In this document: in pieces, positions 1-7,459 of the stretch | Position numbering within the stretch: position 1 is the first letter of the stretch | How the letters are laid out: each line of letters opens with the position of its first letter | From: Oscillospiraceae bacterium | GTDB taxonomy: Bacteria > Bacillota > Clostridia > Oscillospirales > Ruminococcaceae | Direction of reading: 5' to 3' | DNA: 64,000 nucleotides | Assembly: GCA_009783695.1 (NCBI GenBank) | Contig: WRCY01000007.1 | Span: 1 to 64,000 of the forward strand | Program-made: the position numbers and the translations under genes | Notes under the pieces: generated by a model | Database searches by the model: none | Told to the model about the DNA's origin: nothing | Seen by the model: the letters and a program-made list of their open reading frames with translations, nothing else

Positions 1-145
1 ACCACCACAAAGGCAGAAAAGCAAGTAGTATCTCACCGCCGATTGCAAAACCTCCGCGACTTACGCTTGCCGCTTGGTGAGCAAAATAGAACAGAACGAT
101 GCCGATAACTGTGAGGATTATATATTTTATAACGGTTTTAATCAT
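1..145 (-). CDS. Small membrane protein, partial
   Basis: A reading frame starting at the ATG at 145 runs off the left edge; 48 residues are visible. It opens with MIKTVIKY and then a hydrophobic stretch (IILTVIGIVLFYFA, about residues 9-22), which looks like one membrane span, followed by a glycine-rich turn and a second hydrophobic patch. It starts 3 bases after the stop of the 148-561 gene on the same strand, so it belongs to the leftward accessory operon of the mobile element. No family recognised. A membrane protein of a conjugation module is possible from context only. Confidence 0.6.
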   Translation of the reverse strand, partial: MIKTVIKYIILTVIGIVLFYFAHQAASVSRGGFAIGGEILLAFLPLWW

Positions 146-147
146 GG

Positions 148-561
148 CTACACCGCCAATCCCTGCTTATGTAAGGCTTTTATTTTCCTCATATCCCTGC
201 CGAAAGCCTCAACAATATCGCTTAAAAGCGGTTCAATGGCTTTTTCTTCGCCTTTTGATAAGCCTGTTTTTTTGTTTATGTTTGCCGCATCCTCTACAAA
301 ATAAAGTTGTTTGCCGCTTTCTGTGGATAGTTTCCTCTCACCCGCGGCGAATCTTTTTCTCGCTTCTTCAATATCTGTATATATCATGCCGCCTAAAACA
401 AGCCGCTTTTCTTTCTGTAATTCTACAATAGCGGCGGGGTCGGCTTCATCAGCGGGAACAATCATATACTGAGGAACGGCGGGAAGTGGTGTGCCGCTCG
501 GGGAGCGAAGCGCAATGGTTCCTGCATACACAAGACATTCATTGTCTTTAAGTATAATCAT
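148..561 (-). CDS. Hypothetical mobile-element protein, 137 aa
   Basis: Starts MIILKDNECLVYAG and ends KQGLAV. No signal peptide or membrane span; mixed alpha/beta composition with a lysine/glutamate-rich C-terminal half. Its ATG overlaps the TGA of the upstream 58-aa gene (ATGA at 558-561), so the two are translationally coupled, and the next gene starts 3 bases after its stop. Such tight packing is typical of accessory operons in integrative elements. I do not recognise the family. Confidence 0.7.
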   Translation of the reverse strand: MIILKDNECLVYAGTIALRSPSGTPLPAVPQYMIVPADEADPAAIVELQKEKRLVLGGMIYTDIEEARKRFAAGERKLSTESGKQLYFVEDAANINKKTGLSKGEEKAIEPLLSDIVEAFGRDMRKIKALHKQGLAV

Positions 562-734
562 GACGCTAACACCTCACTTCTGCCACTTTCAATCAGATTC
601 CGCTCTATTGATTTATCAGCAATAAGGGCGGCGAAACGAAGATTATCCCACGCGTTTTTTACTTTTGGCAACCCTTGAAGCGCCTGCAAGATTTCGATTA
701 CTTCTTCCGATGTACTTTCTATTATAAGTTTCAT
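558..734 (-). CDS. Small hypothetical protein, 58 aa
   Basis: ATG at 734; reads MKLIIESTSEEVIEILQALQ, then a helical segment, ending SGRSEVLAS. The stop codon overlaps the start of the next gene by 4 bases (ATGA), which supports it as real despite its size. It looks like a small helical cytoplasmic protein. Part of the same leftward operon as the 148-561 gene. No function assigned. Confidence 0.6.
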   Translation of the reverse strand: MKLIIESTSEEVIEILQALQGLPKVKNAWDNLRFAALIADKSIERNLIESGRSEVLAS

Positions 735-751
735 AAGCTTGTCCTCTTTTA

Positions 752-967
752 TTAATTATTTAACGCCCGCATTGCCGCTTCCACTTCATACTTTCTAAAT
801 AACGAACTTGTTATTGCTGATACTTCCTCACTTGAGCATCGCTCAACTTTCTTTTTAGGCGGTTTTATAATATGCTTTTTTTGCGGCGCAGCAATTATTC
901 CGCCGCAATCACATTTCTCGCCGTGATTTAAATTTAAACCGCAGGAGCACGTCCAATATTGAGCCAT
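752..967 (-). CDS. Small zinc-ribbon protein, 71 aa
   Basis: The N-terminus carries C-S-C then C-D-C with HGEK between (MAQYWTCSCG, GEKCDCGG), a four-cysteine zinc-ribbon-like knuckle, followed by a basic linker rich in Lys and Pro (about residues 27-40) and a helical tail. A longer ATG start at 994 is possible, but 967 is preferred because AGGTG lies 6 bases upstream of it while the outer ATG has a poorly spaced site. Probably binds nucleic acid or a protein partner; function unknown. Lies between the HTH gene and the 58-aa gene. Confidence 0.6.
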   Translation of the reverse strand: MAQYWTCSCGLNLNHGEKCDCGGIIAAPQKKHIIKPPKKKVERCSSEEVSAITSSLFRKYEVEAAMRALNN

Positions 968-1030
968 AAATAACACCTGCCTTTCGTTTTCCATTCCTTA
1001 TTTAAAATATGCAATAGTCGCAATGTCGCT

Positions 1031-1231
1031 TTAAGCGGCATTTTCTATTTCTAAAAAAATTATAACAGCTTCTTTTATATCGGGTCTTATAGTTCTGCCG
1101 TGGATTACTGCCGAAACAGTAGCGCGGTTAAATCCGATTTTCGCAGCAAGCTGCGACACCGTCATATCCTTGTCGATAAGAGCTTTTAACGCTGTTCTTC
1201 CCCATTCGGGCTTTTCAATAATAGTTTTCAT
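1031..1231 (-). CDS. Small helix-turn-helix regulator, 66 aa
   Basis: Reads MKTIIEKPEWGRTALKALID followed by a clear HTH: MTVSQLAAKIGFNRATVSAVIHGR (about residues 23-46), of the XRE/Cro type. The start at 1231 has AAGGAG 8 bases upstream; the longer upstream reading is not needed. It is the first gene after a strong leftward promoter (1340-1368) whose spacer is filled by a palindrome, so it probably represses itself and the rest of the leftward operon. Role inferred: controls maintenance or transfer genes of the mobile element. Confidence 0.7.
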   Translation of the reverse strand: MKTIIEKPEWGRTALKALIDKDMTVSQLAAKIGFNRATVSAVIHGRTIRPDIKEAVIIFLEIENAA

Positions 1232-1285
1232 ATTTTTAACTCCTTCCAATGTGGGTATTAAATTACATTTGTTTCTACATTTGTA

Positions 1286-1314
1286 TTGACATTTTTCGTC
1301 ATGCGTTGTATAAT
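1286..1314 (+). promoter_or_regulatory. Rightward sigma-A promoter with operator
   Basis: TTGACA at 1286-1291, 17-base spacer, TATAAT at 1309-1314: a consensus promoter pointing to the 1480-1701 gene. Just downstream, at 1320-1337, is a palindrome (CAAATGTACTTACACTTG), well placed for a repressor, with similar ACATTTGT words upstream at 1265-1284. Confidence 0.8.
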
Positions 1315-1339
1315 GATAGCAAATGTACTTACACTTGTT

Positions 1340-1368
1340 ATTATATCTCAATATTATGAGATTGTCAA
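1340..1368 (-). promoter_or_regulatory. Leftward promoter with palindromic operator in spacer
   Basis: On the minus strand TTGACA (1363-1368), a 17-base spacer and TATAAT (1340-1345). The palindrome ATCTCAATATTATGAGAT occupies 1345-1362, that is the whole spacer. A protein bound there would block RNA polymerase. The same design recurs at 2329-2357. Confidence 0.85.
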
Positions 1369-1479
1369 TAGTTTCAAAGCGCGTACGGCTCATTTATGTG
1401 AGATTTGTAAGTATCTACAAAAATACAACCCTGCTTTTAGCAAGGTTGCACAAATTACATTTTATAGGAGTACATAATT

Positions 1480-1701
1480 ATGGATTTGTTAAAAATTATT
1501 AAATCTGTGCCTGGAGAAGCGTATAGCAATAAAGAGTGGGGTTTTGTAAAGCCTTTTAAGTATATTCTTGATGAAGTAAACAAATACGGCGATTACAGTA
1601 ATGACTGGCTTGAATTTGAGTTGGAAAAATTAGAAAAGAACGATAAAATCAAAATATTTAAAGCTGATTCGGTTGTAATAACCGCAGTATGCATTGTTTA
1701 A
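1480..1701 (+). CDS. Hypothetical protein, 73 aa
   Basis: Starts MDLLKIIKSVPGEAYSNKEW and ends VVITAVCIV. AGGAG precedes the ATG by 9 bases, and the consensus promoter at 1286-1314 reads into it with a leader of about 160 nt. The protein is acidic-basic mixed, soluble, with a helical middle (LEFELEKLEKND). Faces away from the HTH gene, so the two are divergently transcribed. Family not recognised. Confidence 0.6.
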   Translation: MDLLKIIKSVPGEAYSNKEWGFVKPFKYILDEVNKYGDYSNDWLEFELEKLEKNDKIKIFKADSVVITAVCIV

Positions 1702-1714
1702 ACTTTTCCCTGTG

Positions 1715-1945
1715 CTATCTGATAGCACAAAAAACATACTGTACTATCTGTTCGGGAGTGCCAACTACACGAGGATTGGTAACTTCTTCTGTCTGCTCTT
1801 GAATCATTTTCATTATATTTAAAAATCTAGATAATTCCTCCTTGACTTCATCAAACTTTTTCCCATTGTAATGCTTTTCTATTATCATGCGCCCTACCGA
1901 TGATACCAAATTGCTTTGTTCTGATGTTTTTTTATCATATCCCAC
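1715..1945 (-). CDS. Hypothetical mobile-element protein, 76 aa
   Basis: A GTG start at 1945 is chosen because GGGGGGTGAG lies just upstream; an outer TTG at 1960 would place that purine run inside the gene. The product (MGYDKKTSEQ...) is helical and soluble, with a hydrophobic C-terminus (EQIVQYVFCAIR). It converges on the 73-aa gene across a 13-base gap. No family recognised. Confidence 0.5.
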   Translation of the reverse strand: MGYDKKTSEQSNLVSSVGRMIIEKHYNGKKFDEVKEELSRFLNIMKMIQEQTEEVTNPRVVGTPEQIVQYVFCAIR

Positions 1946-2047
1946 ATTCTCACCCCCCAAAAATTATTATACTTATATCCCCGAAAGGATTTAGTTTAAA
2001 TGGAAAACCAAATGTTTTAAATAAAATAATCGAAAAAAATTCTAATT

Positions 2048-2322
2048 TTACTCTTTATGCTTACGCTTACCGAAAATTAACATACGCCGAAAAACAACAA
2101 GCCCAGCTGCAATGGCTTCGCGCAAGCAGGTTAAAAGATTTCCCCAAAAACGGACGCGGTGAAATTCATTCAACTCACCAAGAGTGTTTTTAAGAGTTTT
2201 AATCAGATTTTTAACGTCTTTCGGCTCATTCTTATACAGTTTTCGTTTTCTTCACCCGGCGTTAACTCTATTTCGTTTTTGTCTGAGTGAACAATGATGC
2301 TGTAATAAATTTGATTATTCAT
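2048..2322 (-). pseudogene. Frameshifted small mobile-element gene
   Basis: From the ATG at 2322 the frame reads MNNQIYYSIIVHSDKNEIEL...ENENCI and stops at TGA after 39 codons. A second frame picks up the likely continuation: LYKNEPKDVKNLIKTLKNTL, then a hydrophobic helix (LLTCLREAIAAGLVVF) and a basic tail, stopping at 2048-2050. A one-base change in the A-rich stretch near codons 24-28 would join them. A strong promoter (2329-2357) starts 7 bases upstream. Sequencing error and programmed frameshifting cannot be excluded. Function unknown. Confidence 0.5.
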
Positions 2323-2328
2323 GTTTAT

Positions 2329-2357
2329 ATTATATCTCATATTATTGAGATTGTCAA
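2329..2357 (-). promoter_or_regulatory. Leftward promoter, second copy of spacer operator
   Basis: Minus strand TTGACA (2352-2357), 17-base spacer, TATAAT (2329-2334). The spacer is the palindrome ATCTCATATTATTGAGAT (2334-2351), nearly the same as the operator at 1345-1362. It lies between the frameshifted gene and the divergent XRE gene, so the XRE protein is the natural candidate to bind both sites. Confidence 0.85.
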
Positions 2358-2372
2358 GCAAAAGGAGTAAAA

Positions 2373-2717
2373 ATGTTTTTTGAACGTTTTAATGAATTAG
2401 CAAAAAAAGAAAATACAAGCGTAAATGCTATAGCAAAAGTATTAGTATTATCTTCCGGTAGCGTGACTGCATGGAAAAATGGAACAAAGCCAAGTGTGAG
2501 TACAGTTTATAAAATAGCCAATTATTTCAATGTTTCCACTGACTACCTCCTTGGCCGCACCGATGACCCTACGCCTAAGGATGCAGAGGCAATCCTTGAG
2601 GGACTGCCTCTGTCGCCTGAGCAACAAGAATTATTAAATCTTGTTTCTAATTTTAATGAGGTGGAGCTGTTAGAAGTCTTGAACCATGTTCGTTATGTAA
2701 AATCAAAGCGAACTTAA
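2373..2717 (+). CDS. XRE-family transcriptional regulator, 114 aa
   Basis: Cro/C1-type helix-turn-helix at the N-terminus, about residues 8-60 (NAIAKVLVLSSGSVTAWKNG, then KIANYFNVSTDYLLG, the hallmark end of the domain), followed by an acidic helical C-terminal part, probably for dimerisation. AAAGGAG sits 5 bases before the ATG. The gene diverges from the operator-promoter at 2329-2357. It is likely a repressor of the mobile element, acting on the paired ATCTCA...TGAGAT operators here and at 1345-1362. That link is inference; the domain call is secure. Confidence 0.9.
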   Translation: MFFERFNELAKKENTSVNAIAKVLVLSSGSVTAWKNGTKPSVSTVYKIANYFNVSTDYLLGRTDDPTPKDAEAILEGLPLSPEQQELLNLVSNFNEVELLEVLNHVRYVKSKRT

Positions 2718-2814
2718 TAATTTCTTCGGCTTCCTCCTTTGTTAGGTTGGAAATTTCCTTTGTAAACTCCATGCAAATTTCATACCATTTGTTGCTTTTA
2801 TGCTCTAACATCAT
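2653..2814 (-). CDS. Small hypothetical protein, 53 aa
   Basis: Starts MMLEHKSNKWYEICMEFTKE and contains an acidic helix (ISNLTKEEAEEIIKFALILH). AAAGGAG precedes the ATG at 2814 by 3 bases. Its 3' end overlaps the 3' end of the XRE gene on the opposite strand by 65 bases, which reduces confidence. The coding potential is credible because the helix is regular and the ribosome site is good. No function assigned. Confidence 0.45.
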   Translation of the reverse strand: MMLEHKSNKWYEICMEFTKEISNLTKEEAEEIIKFALILHNEHGSRLLTAPPH

Positions 2815-2850
2815 TTTTCTCCTTTCTACCATAATTAAAAAATGCAAAAA

Positions 2851-2881
2851 GACACCAAGCCTAAAATAGGCCTTGATGTCT
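2851..2881 (-). terminator. Hairpin with T-tract on the minus strand
   Basis: A 12-13 bp stem (GACATCAAGGCCT pairing with AGGCTTGGTGTC across TATTTT) is followed on the minus strand by TTTTTGCATTTTTT. It lies upstream of the 53-aa gene, so it is either an attenuator for that gene or blocks antisense transcription from the right. Confidence 0.55.
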
Positions 2882-3077
2882 CTAATTAAAAAATATTTGT
2901 CAATTTATGTCATTTTAATTATATAACATAAACGCGAAAATACCTATATATTTGTGTCGTATATTTTCGTATTAATTTATCTATATGTTTATATGGTTTA
3001 TTAACGGAAACAAGCCCGATAACGGGTAAAAATAAGAAGCCGCCCGGGGTCTGAGCGGTGTGGAGGTATTATTTTAT

Positions 3078-3980
3078 ATGTCTAATTTATTACCATATTT
3101 AATAATAGGCTGTATAATCGGATTAGTTTCCTCTATATATCAAACTCTTAAAACCCATAAAAGAATAAAAAGGGAAGTTAAAAATGAACTTTCAGACCTA
3201 TCAATTGAATCAGATTTATCACTTGAATTTTCTTTTGAATCCCACTTAACTTCTAAATATAGCGATTATGGTCGCTATTTTCAAACATGGGACAAGAATT
3301 ATGATAAAGATTTAGGTTATGAATGGTTTAGAATATGTGTAGAACGTTTAGATTTTCCAATTTATAATAGCTTAGATTTTAGATTAAGGAATATTCGCAA
3401 TGGTTTAGGATTTACCCAGAGTGAAGCCTCTAATATTATTGGTATTTCTACTTCTACGCTTTCATCATATGAAAATGGTTATACTATACCAAACGATAAT
3501 TATTTGCAGATATTATCTAAAAGGTATCGAGTATCATTCGATTTTATTAAATACGGATATGATGATGATTTCGAAGAACACATTAAACTATGTGAGCGTT
3601 TTGGTGAAGAAGAATATATACATAGTTTACGACTTTCTGTAACTGCGGCGAGTCGATTATTCCCCGAAATTCTCACTTCAAGTGATAGGCATATATGCAT
3701 ATTAGTTGATGATATATTAAATTTAAAGTTGGATTTATTTAATAAAAAAGCAAATGATGAAGCAGAATTAAGGGTGAATATTAAAGCTGATATTCTTAAT
3801 CGATTAGAGCAGGGGGATATAATACAAAGCGAATTATATAAATCGTTTGAGAATAATCGGTATTTAGCGCAAAGTATTGTGAAAGAGCTTCATGAGGGCA
3901 AAATTATATCTAAAACGAAAAAAAGTAATACGTTTATTTTATCAAAAGTTTTAATTTGCATGGATGCGAGTAATGAATAG
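3078..3980 (+). CDS. Membrane-anchored XRE/HTH protein, 300 aa
   Basis: One N-terminal membrane span (LLPYLIIGCIIGLVSSIYQ, about residues 4-22) is followed by a basic/acidic linker, then an XRE-type HTH in the middle (about residues 102-155: LRNIRNGLGFTQSEASNIIG, then STSTLSSYENG, then VSFDFI). The C-terminal 140 residues are helical and unrecognised. The start at 3078 is used because GGAGG (3062-3066) lies upstream of it; the outer GTG at 3060 would sit before that site. A DNA-binding domain tethered to the membrane suggests a sensor-regulator. Very AT-rich compared with the chromosome to the right, which fits acquired DNA. Confidence 0.65.
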   Translation: MSNLLPYLIIGCIIGLVSSIYQTLKTHKRIKREVKNELSDLSIESDLSLEFSFESHLTSKYSDYGRYFQTWDKNYDKDLGYEWFRICVERLDFPIYNSLDFRLRNIRNGLGFTQSEASNIIGISTSTLSSYENGYTIPNDNYLQILSKRYRVSFDFIKYGYDDDFEEHIKLCERFGEEEYIHSLRLSVTAASRLFPEILTSSDRHICILVDDILNLKLDLFNKKANDEAELRVNIKADILNRLEQGDIIQSELYKSFENNRYLAQSIVKELHEGKIISKTKKSNTFILSKVLICMDASNE

Positions 3981-3992
3981 GTTAGGATTTCT

Positions 3993-4163
3993 ATGTCCGA
4001 TTTAAAACTTAAAGAAAAATCCACACCAAAAGTATACTGCCATTACTTAGATAAATGGTATAATGCGGATTCCGACAATTCAAATTGTTATTACAAAGAT
4101 GAATGTCCGCGGGTTAAAATCAATTCATGCGTGTTAGAGAAAAATGAATGTAAAGGCGGGTGA
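3993..4163 (+). CDS. Cysteine-rich small protein upstream of recombinase, 56 aa
   Basis: Starts MSDLKLKEKSTPKVYCHYLD and has five cysteines spaced through 38 residues (C16, C32, C38, C46, C53), suggesting a small metal-binding fold. AGGA lies 5 bases before the ATG. Its stop codon (4161-4163) is 4 bases before the recombinase start, so the two are probably co-translated. A recombinase cofactor or directionality factor is conceivable but nothing in the sequence proves it. Confidence 0.55.
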   Translation: MSDLKLKEKSTPKVYCHYLDKWYNADSDNSNCYYKDECPRVKINSCVLEKNECKGG

Positions 4164-4167
4164 TTTC

Positions 4168-5795
4168 ATGGGTACGGCGAAATTACAAGATAACCAACAG
4201 GCAAACGCCGTCATTTATGCCCGGTATTCGAGCCACGGGCAACAGGAGCAGAGTATAGACGGACAGCTTCGTGACTGTTACGCCTTTGCAAAGCGCGAGG
4301 GTGTTATTGTTGTCGGTGAATATATTGACCGCGCGATTTCGGGTAAAACCGACGACCGCCCGGACTTTCAACGAATGATTGCCGATGCCGCAAAAAAGCA
4401 GTTTAAGTATATAGTTGTTTGGAAACTTGACAGATTCGCCCGTAACCGCTACGACAGCGCATTTAATAAACGCACACTTAAAAAATACGGGGTCAAGGTT
4501 ATATCTGCCACTGAGTATATTACGGACGAGCCAGAAGGCATACTGCTTGAGGGTTTAATAGAGTCCCTCGCCGAATACTATTCTGAAAACCTTTCAAAAC
4601 ATATTAAACGTGGTCAACGCGAGAGTATATTGAGGGGTTCACATTTAGGAGGTAAGCCGCCTTTTGGCTTTAAAATGATAAATGTTGATGGAATAAAAAG
4701 ACTTGTTGCAGACGAACAAAACGCGCCTATTATTAAATATGTGTTTGAGCAGTATGCAAAAGGAATACCAAAAAAGCAAATTATGGAGGATTTGAGCGCA
4801 AAGGGTACATTGAATTATTACGGTCGTCCTCTTACATTATCATGTTTGCAAAAAGCCTTGCGGAATAAAAAATATATAGGCATTTATATGTACGGCGGTG
4901 AAGAAGTGCGCGGCGCTTGCGATGTAATTATAAGTGAAAAAACATTTAACGCCGTGCAAGCCCGCCTTGATTTGGTGAAACACGCTCCCGCCGCAAAAAA
5001 AGCGCGACAGGATTACTTATTACAAGGTAAGGCTTTCTGTGGCTATTGTGAAGCTCGGCTTATCGGGGATTGCGGCAAAAGCAAAACAGGTGATTTTCAT
5101 TATTACTATGCTTGCGGCGTAAAGAAAAAAAGTCGTAAATGCAAAAAGAAAAATGAGAAAAAGGCTTTTTTAGAGCGATATATTGTTGAGCAAACCGTTG
5201 AATATGTTTTACGACCCGAACGCATCAAATACATTGCGGAACGGATTGTCGCGAAATATGATGATGAATTTAATGTTAACAAGGTAAAAGAATTAGAACG
5301 GCAGATAAAAAACTCGACAAAGAGGTGAACGCCGCGGTCGATGCTTCTCTTGCCGCTCCCGCTAAAGCCCGTTCGAAGTATTTTGAAAAAATAGAGGTTT
5401 TAGAAACACAAAAAGCAGATATTGAACACAACCTTGTCACTCTGCGAATTGCAAGCAAGCAACAATATACAGAATCGGAAATTATCTCATGGTTAAAATC
5501 TTTCTGTAACGGCGATATAGAGGACAAAGCATTTCAAGGCCGGATAATCGACGTGCTTGTCAATTCCGTTTTTGTGTACGATGATAAATTTGTCATATAT
5601 TATAACATAGAAGGCAGTAAACAAGTATCCCATGTCGGTATGTGTGAGGATTTAAAAAGCCTTGAATCCGTTGAAAGCGGCGTAGAATCTAACTTTATTA
5701 ATGATAAACAAAAAAATAGAAGAGTTCGTATTTCAAATACTCCTCTCCATAAACAGGCTTACAGATTAAATCTGCAAGCCTGTTTTTTATTATGA
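4168..5795 (+). pseudogene. Large serine recombinase, frameshifted
   Basis: Site-specific integrase of the large serine recombinase family. The first frame (to 5328) has the resolvase catalytic domain (YARYSS with nucleophile Ser, SIDGQ, KLDRFARNRYDS), the recombinase domain (GGKPPFGF, ...RNKKYIG) and the zinc-ribbon region (FCGYC...YYACG...C). It then breaks: ELERQIKNSTKR then stop. The next frame, from about 5312, continues as KEVNAAVDASLAAPAKARSK with the coiled-coil and C-terminal part. Adding one A to the A5 run near 5307 restores the frame (RQIKKLDKEVNAA). The start at 4168 follows GGCGGGTGA. It marks one end of the integrated element. Whether the frameshift is real, an assembly slip, or leaves a still-active 386-aa enzyme is open. 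Confidence 0.85.
5752..5790 (+). terminator. Rho-independent terminator of the recombinase
   Basis: AACAGGCTT...AAGCCTGTT stem with an inner CAGATT/AATCTG extension, followed by T6. It overlaps the last codons of the second recombinase frame, so the final residues are encoded by the terminator. Confidence 0.9.
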
Positions 5796-5916
5796 AGCTT
5801 TTATTGATTAAAGCAACCATTCCGATTATCACATATTAAATATAATCTCATATAATATATACGTATCGTTTATTATATTTAATGATTAATATAAAACTGA
5901 CAAGGAGATGCTACTG

Positions 5917-6696
5917 ATGGGAACAGGATATTTGCGTATACAGGCAACAACGGCTGACGGGGCGCTGCCGGTTGCTGACGCTGAGGTTACGGTAATGAAA
6001 AAAAGCGGAACAAAGATTTTTTCAGCACGTACCGACGAGAACGGAAAAACAGAAGATTTTCCGCTGCCGGCCCCCCCAAAAGAGTATACATTATGCCCAT
6101 ACAGTGAAATTGCGCCGGCCTCGATTAGTTATGTAAGCATTAAAAAGCACGGATTTATTTCAAAACGTATAAACGGTATTGAAATCCTTGATACGCAAAC
6201 GTCGATTCTCCCGGTAAATATGATTCCGCTTACCGACATAACGAATCCCGTAAAAGAGTTAGTGATAGATATCCCGCCCGGAAAACTACTACAAAAACCA
6301 TACATAGGCGGATACTACTCCGAGCCTTTAACAAATGTCACGAAAAAAATGATAATTCATGATTACATAACAATTCACTTGGGCAAGCCTGATAATAAAT
6401 ACGCAGAAAATATTAGAGTTACGTTTATGGAGTATATTGAAAATGTTGCCTCGGGTGAACTAAACCCAAATTATCCTCATGAATCGCTGTTGACAAGTAT
6501 TGATGAGCTTATAACACTCGCCGCAAACAGGATTTGCGCAGAACGCTACAGAAGCAGGGGCTGTGATTTTGATATTGACAATTCCGCACACGCTGACCAT
6601 TTTTACAGGGAGGGCGGTCATATATATGAACGAATAAGAAACACTGTCAGGAGAATTTCTAATATCATAGAAACCGACTATCAGCCGAGATGCTAA
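5917..6696 (+). CDS. SleC-like spore protein, N-terminal and partial SpoIID-like region only
   Basis: The first 85 residues (GYLRIQATTADGALPVADAE, then LPAPP) match the carboxypeptidase-regulatory-like module that opens clostridial SleC-type cortex-lytic proteins. The centre has ITIHLGKP and VTFMEYIENVASGEL, and the end (ANRICAERYRSRGCDFDIDN) matches the start of their SpoIID-like region. The reading stops there at 259 aa, well short of those enzymes, so the catalytic part is absent. The start at 5917 is 9 bases after AAGGAG; the ATG at 5908 abuts that site and is unlikely. It may bind peptidoglycan or be a decayed paralogue. It is the first gene outside the mobile element. Confidence 0.65.
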   Translation: MGTGYLRIQATTADGALPVADAEVTVMKKSGTKIFSARTDENGKTEDFPLPAPPKEYTLCPYSEIAPASISYVSIKKHGFISKRINGIEILDTQTSILPVNMIPLTDITNPVKELVIDIPPGKLLQKPYIGGYYSEPLTNVTKKMIIHDYITIHLGKPDNKYAENIRVTFMEYIENVASGELNPNYPHESLLTSIDELITLAANRICAERYRSRGCDFDIDNSAHADHFYREGGHIYERIRNTVRRISNIIETDYQPRC

Positions 6697-6740
6697 GATT
6701 TTAATACAGCGGGCCGTCTATAACGGGTCTGATTCCGACA

Positions 6741-6819
6741 AATTAAGCCGCTGCGCGGCTGTGCGGCGACCGCCGCACCTTGAAAATGCTAACGCATTTT
6801 CAAGTTAATTGATTATAAT
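6741..6819 (+). repeat. Half copy of hairpin-array repeat
   Basis: Runs of short inverted repeats (AAGCCGCTGCGCGGCTGTG, GCGGCGACCGCCGC, GAAAATGCTAACGCATTTTC) ending in AAGTTAATTGATTATAAT. It matches the right half of the element at 57843-57922 almost base for base. Also serves as a barrier after the SleC-like gene and before the convergent acetyltransferase. Confidence 0.75.
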
Positions 6820-6824
6820 GCTTA

Positions 6825-7358
6825 TTATTTAACGTAGCTTAAAACATAAATTTTATGCAGATATTTTTTACCACGAAATATTTCATCTTTCATTTGACCA
6901 TTAAAAATAAAACCATGTTTTTCTAAAAGAATTACAGATTTATTATTTTCGGGATAAACACAAGCATTTATTTTTGATACTTTCATCTCATTTTTTGCGA
7001 AATCGAGAATTGCCTGAATCGCTTCGCTCATGTAACCCTTCCCCCAAAATTCGGGGGAAAGGTCGTAGCCTATATCGCAGTAGCCTGCCTGTTTATCCCA
7101 GCAGTGAAATCCGCAAGTGCCGATTTTTTCATTATCGCTTTTTCTGACTAATATCCACCTATGTAAATTTCGCGGTTCGGATTGCGTGAATAAATTAATA
7201 ATCTCGTCCGCACCTTTAATATCTGTTAATGGTTCGTTATCCAATAAGTATTGAGTAACCTTTTCATCGGAGAACATCTTAAAAATAAAATCCTTGTCAT
7301 CCGTTGATATATTTTTAAGAAACAATCTATCCGTTTCAAGTTCTTTGAAAAAAACCAT
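6825..7358 (-). CDS. GNAT N-acetyltransferase, RimJ/RimL type, 177 aa
   Basis: Starts ...LETDRLFLKNISTDDKDFIF, the usual opening of the RimJ/RimL-like GNAT family, and has the acetyl-CoA loop region IGYDLSPEFWGKGYMSEAIQ (about residues 97-116, Q/RxxGxG/A variant WGKGYM) and a C-terminal VYPENNKSVILLEKHGF. Length is typical. The substrate (protein N-terminus, antibiotic or small amine) cannot be read from sequence. It converges with the SleC-like gene; the leader carries GGAAAACG...TTTTTAT reminiscent of the leader repeat family. Confidence 0.9.
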   Translation of the reverse strand: MVFFKELETDRLFLKNISTDDKDFIFKMFSDEKVTQYLLDNEPLTDIKGADEIINLFTQSEPRNLHRWILVRKSDNEKIGTCGFHCWDKQAGYCDIGYDLSPEFWGKGYMSEAIQAILDFAKNEMKVSKINACVYPENNKSVILLEKHGFIFNGQMKDEIFRGKKYLHKIYVLSYVK

Positions 7359-7432
7359 AATATATTATCTCCCGTTATATAAAAACTGCATGCCGTTTTC
7401 CGCTCCTTTGCCGCGGACGGCTGAGCGAACTT

Positions 7433-7453
7433 TGAAAAATGCTTCGCATTTTA
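7433..7453 (-). terminator. Terminator after the aldolase gene
   Basis: Minus strand AAAATGC-GAA-GCATTTTTC, 7 bp stem, directly after the aldolase stop codon. A weak T-tract follows. The same hairpin word occurs inside the hairpin-array repeats. Confidence 0.55.
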
Positions 7454-7459
7454 TAAATT

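Noticed and set aside
6697-6740. tRNA- or attachment-site-like sequence after the SleC-like gene
   Set aside because: No cloverleaf or anticodon arm can be drawn; only short self-complementary words.
7368-7415. Possible leader-repeat copy before the GNAT gene
   Set aside because: Contains GCGGAAAACG and TTTTTAT in the right place but the 5' and 3' conserved ends are missing; kept only as a weak candidate.
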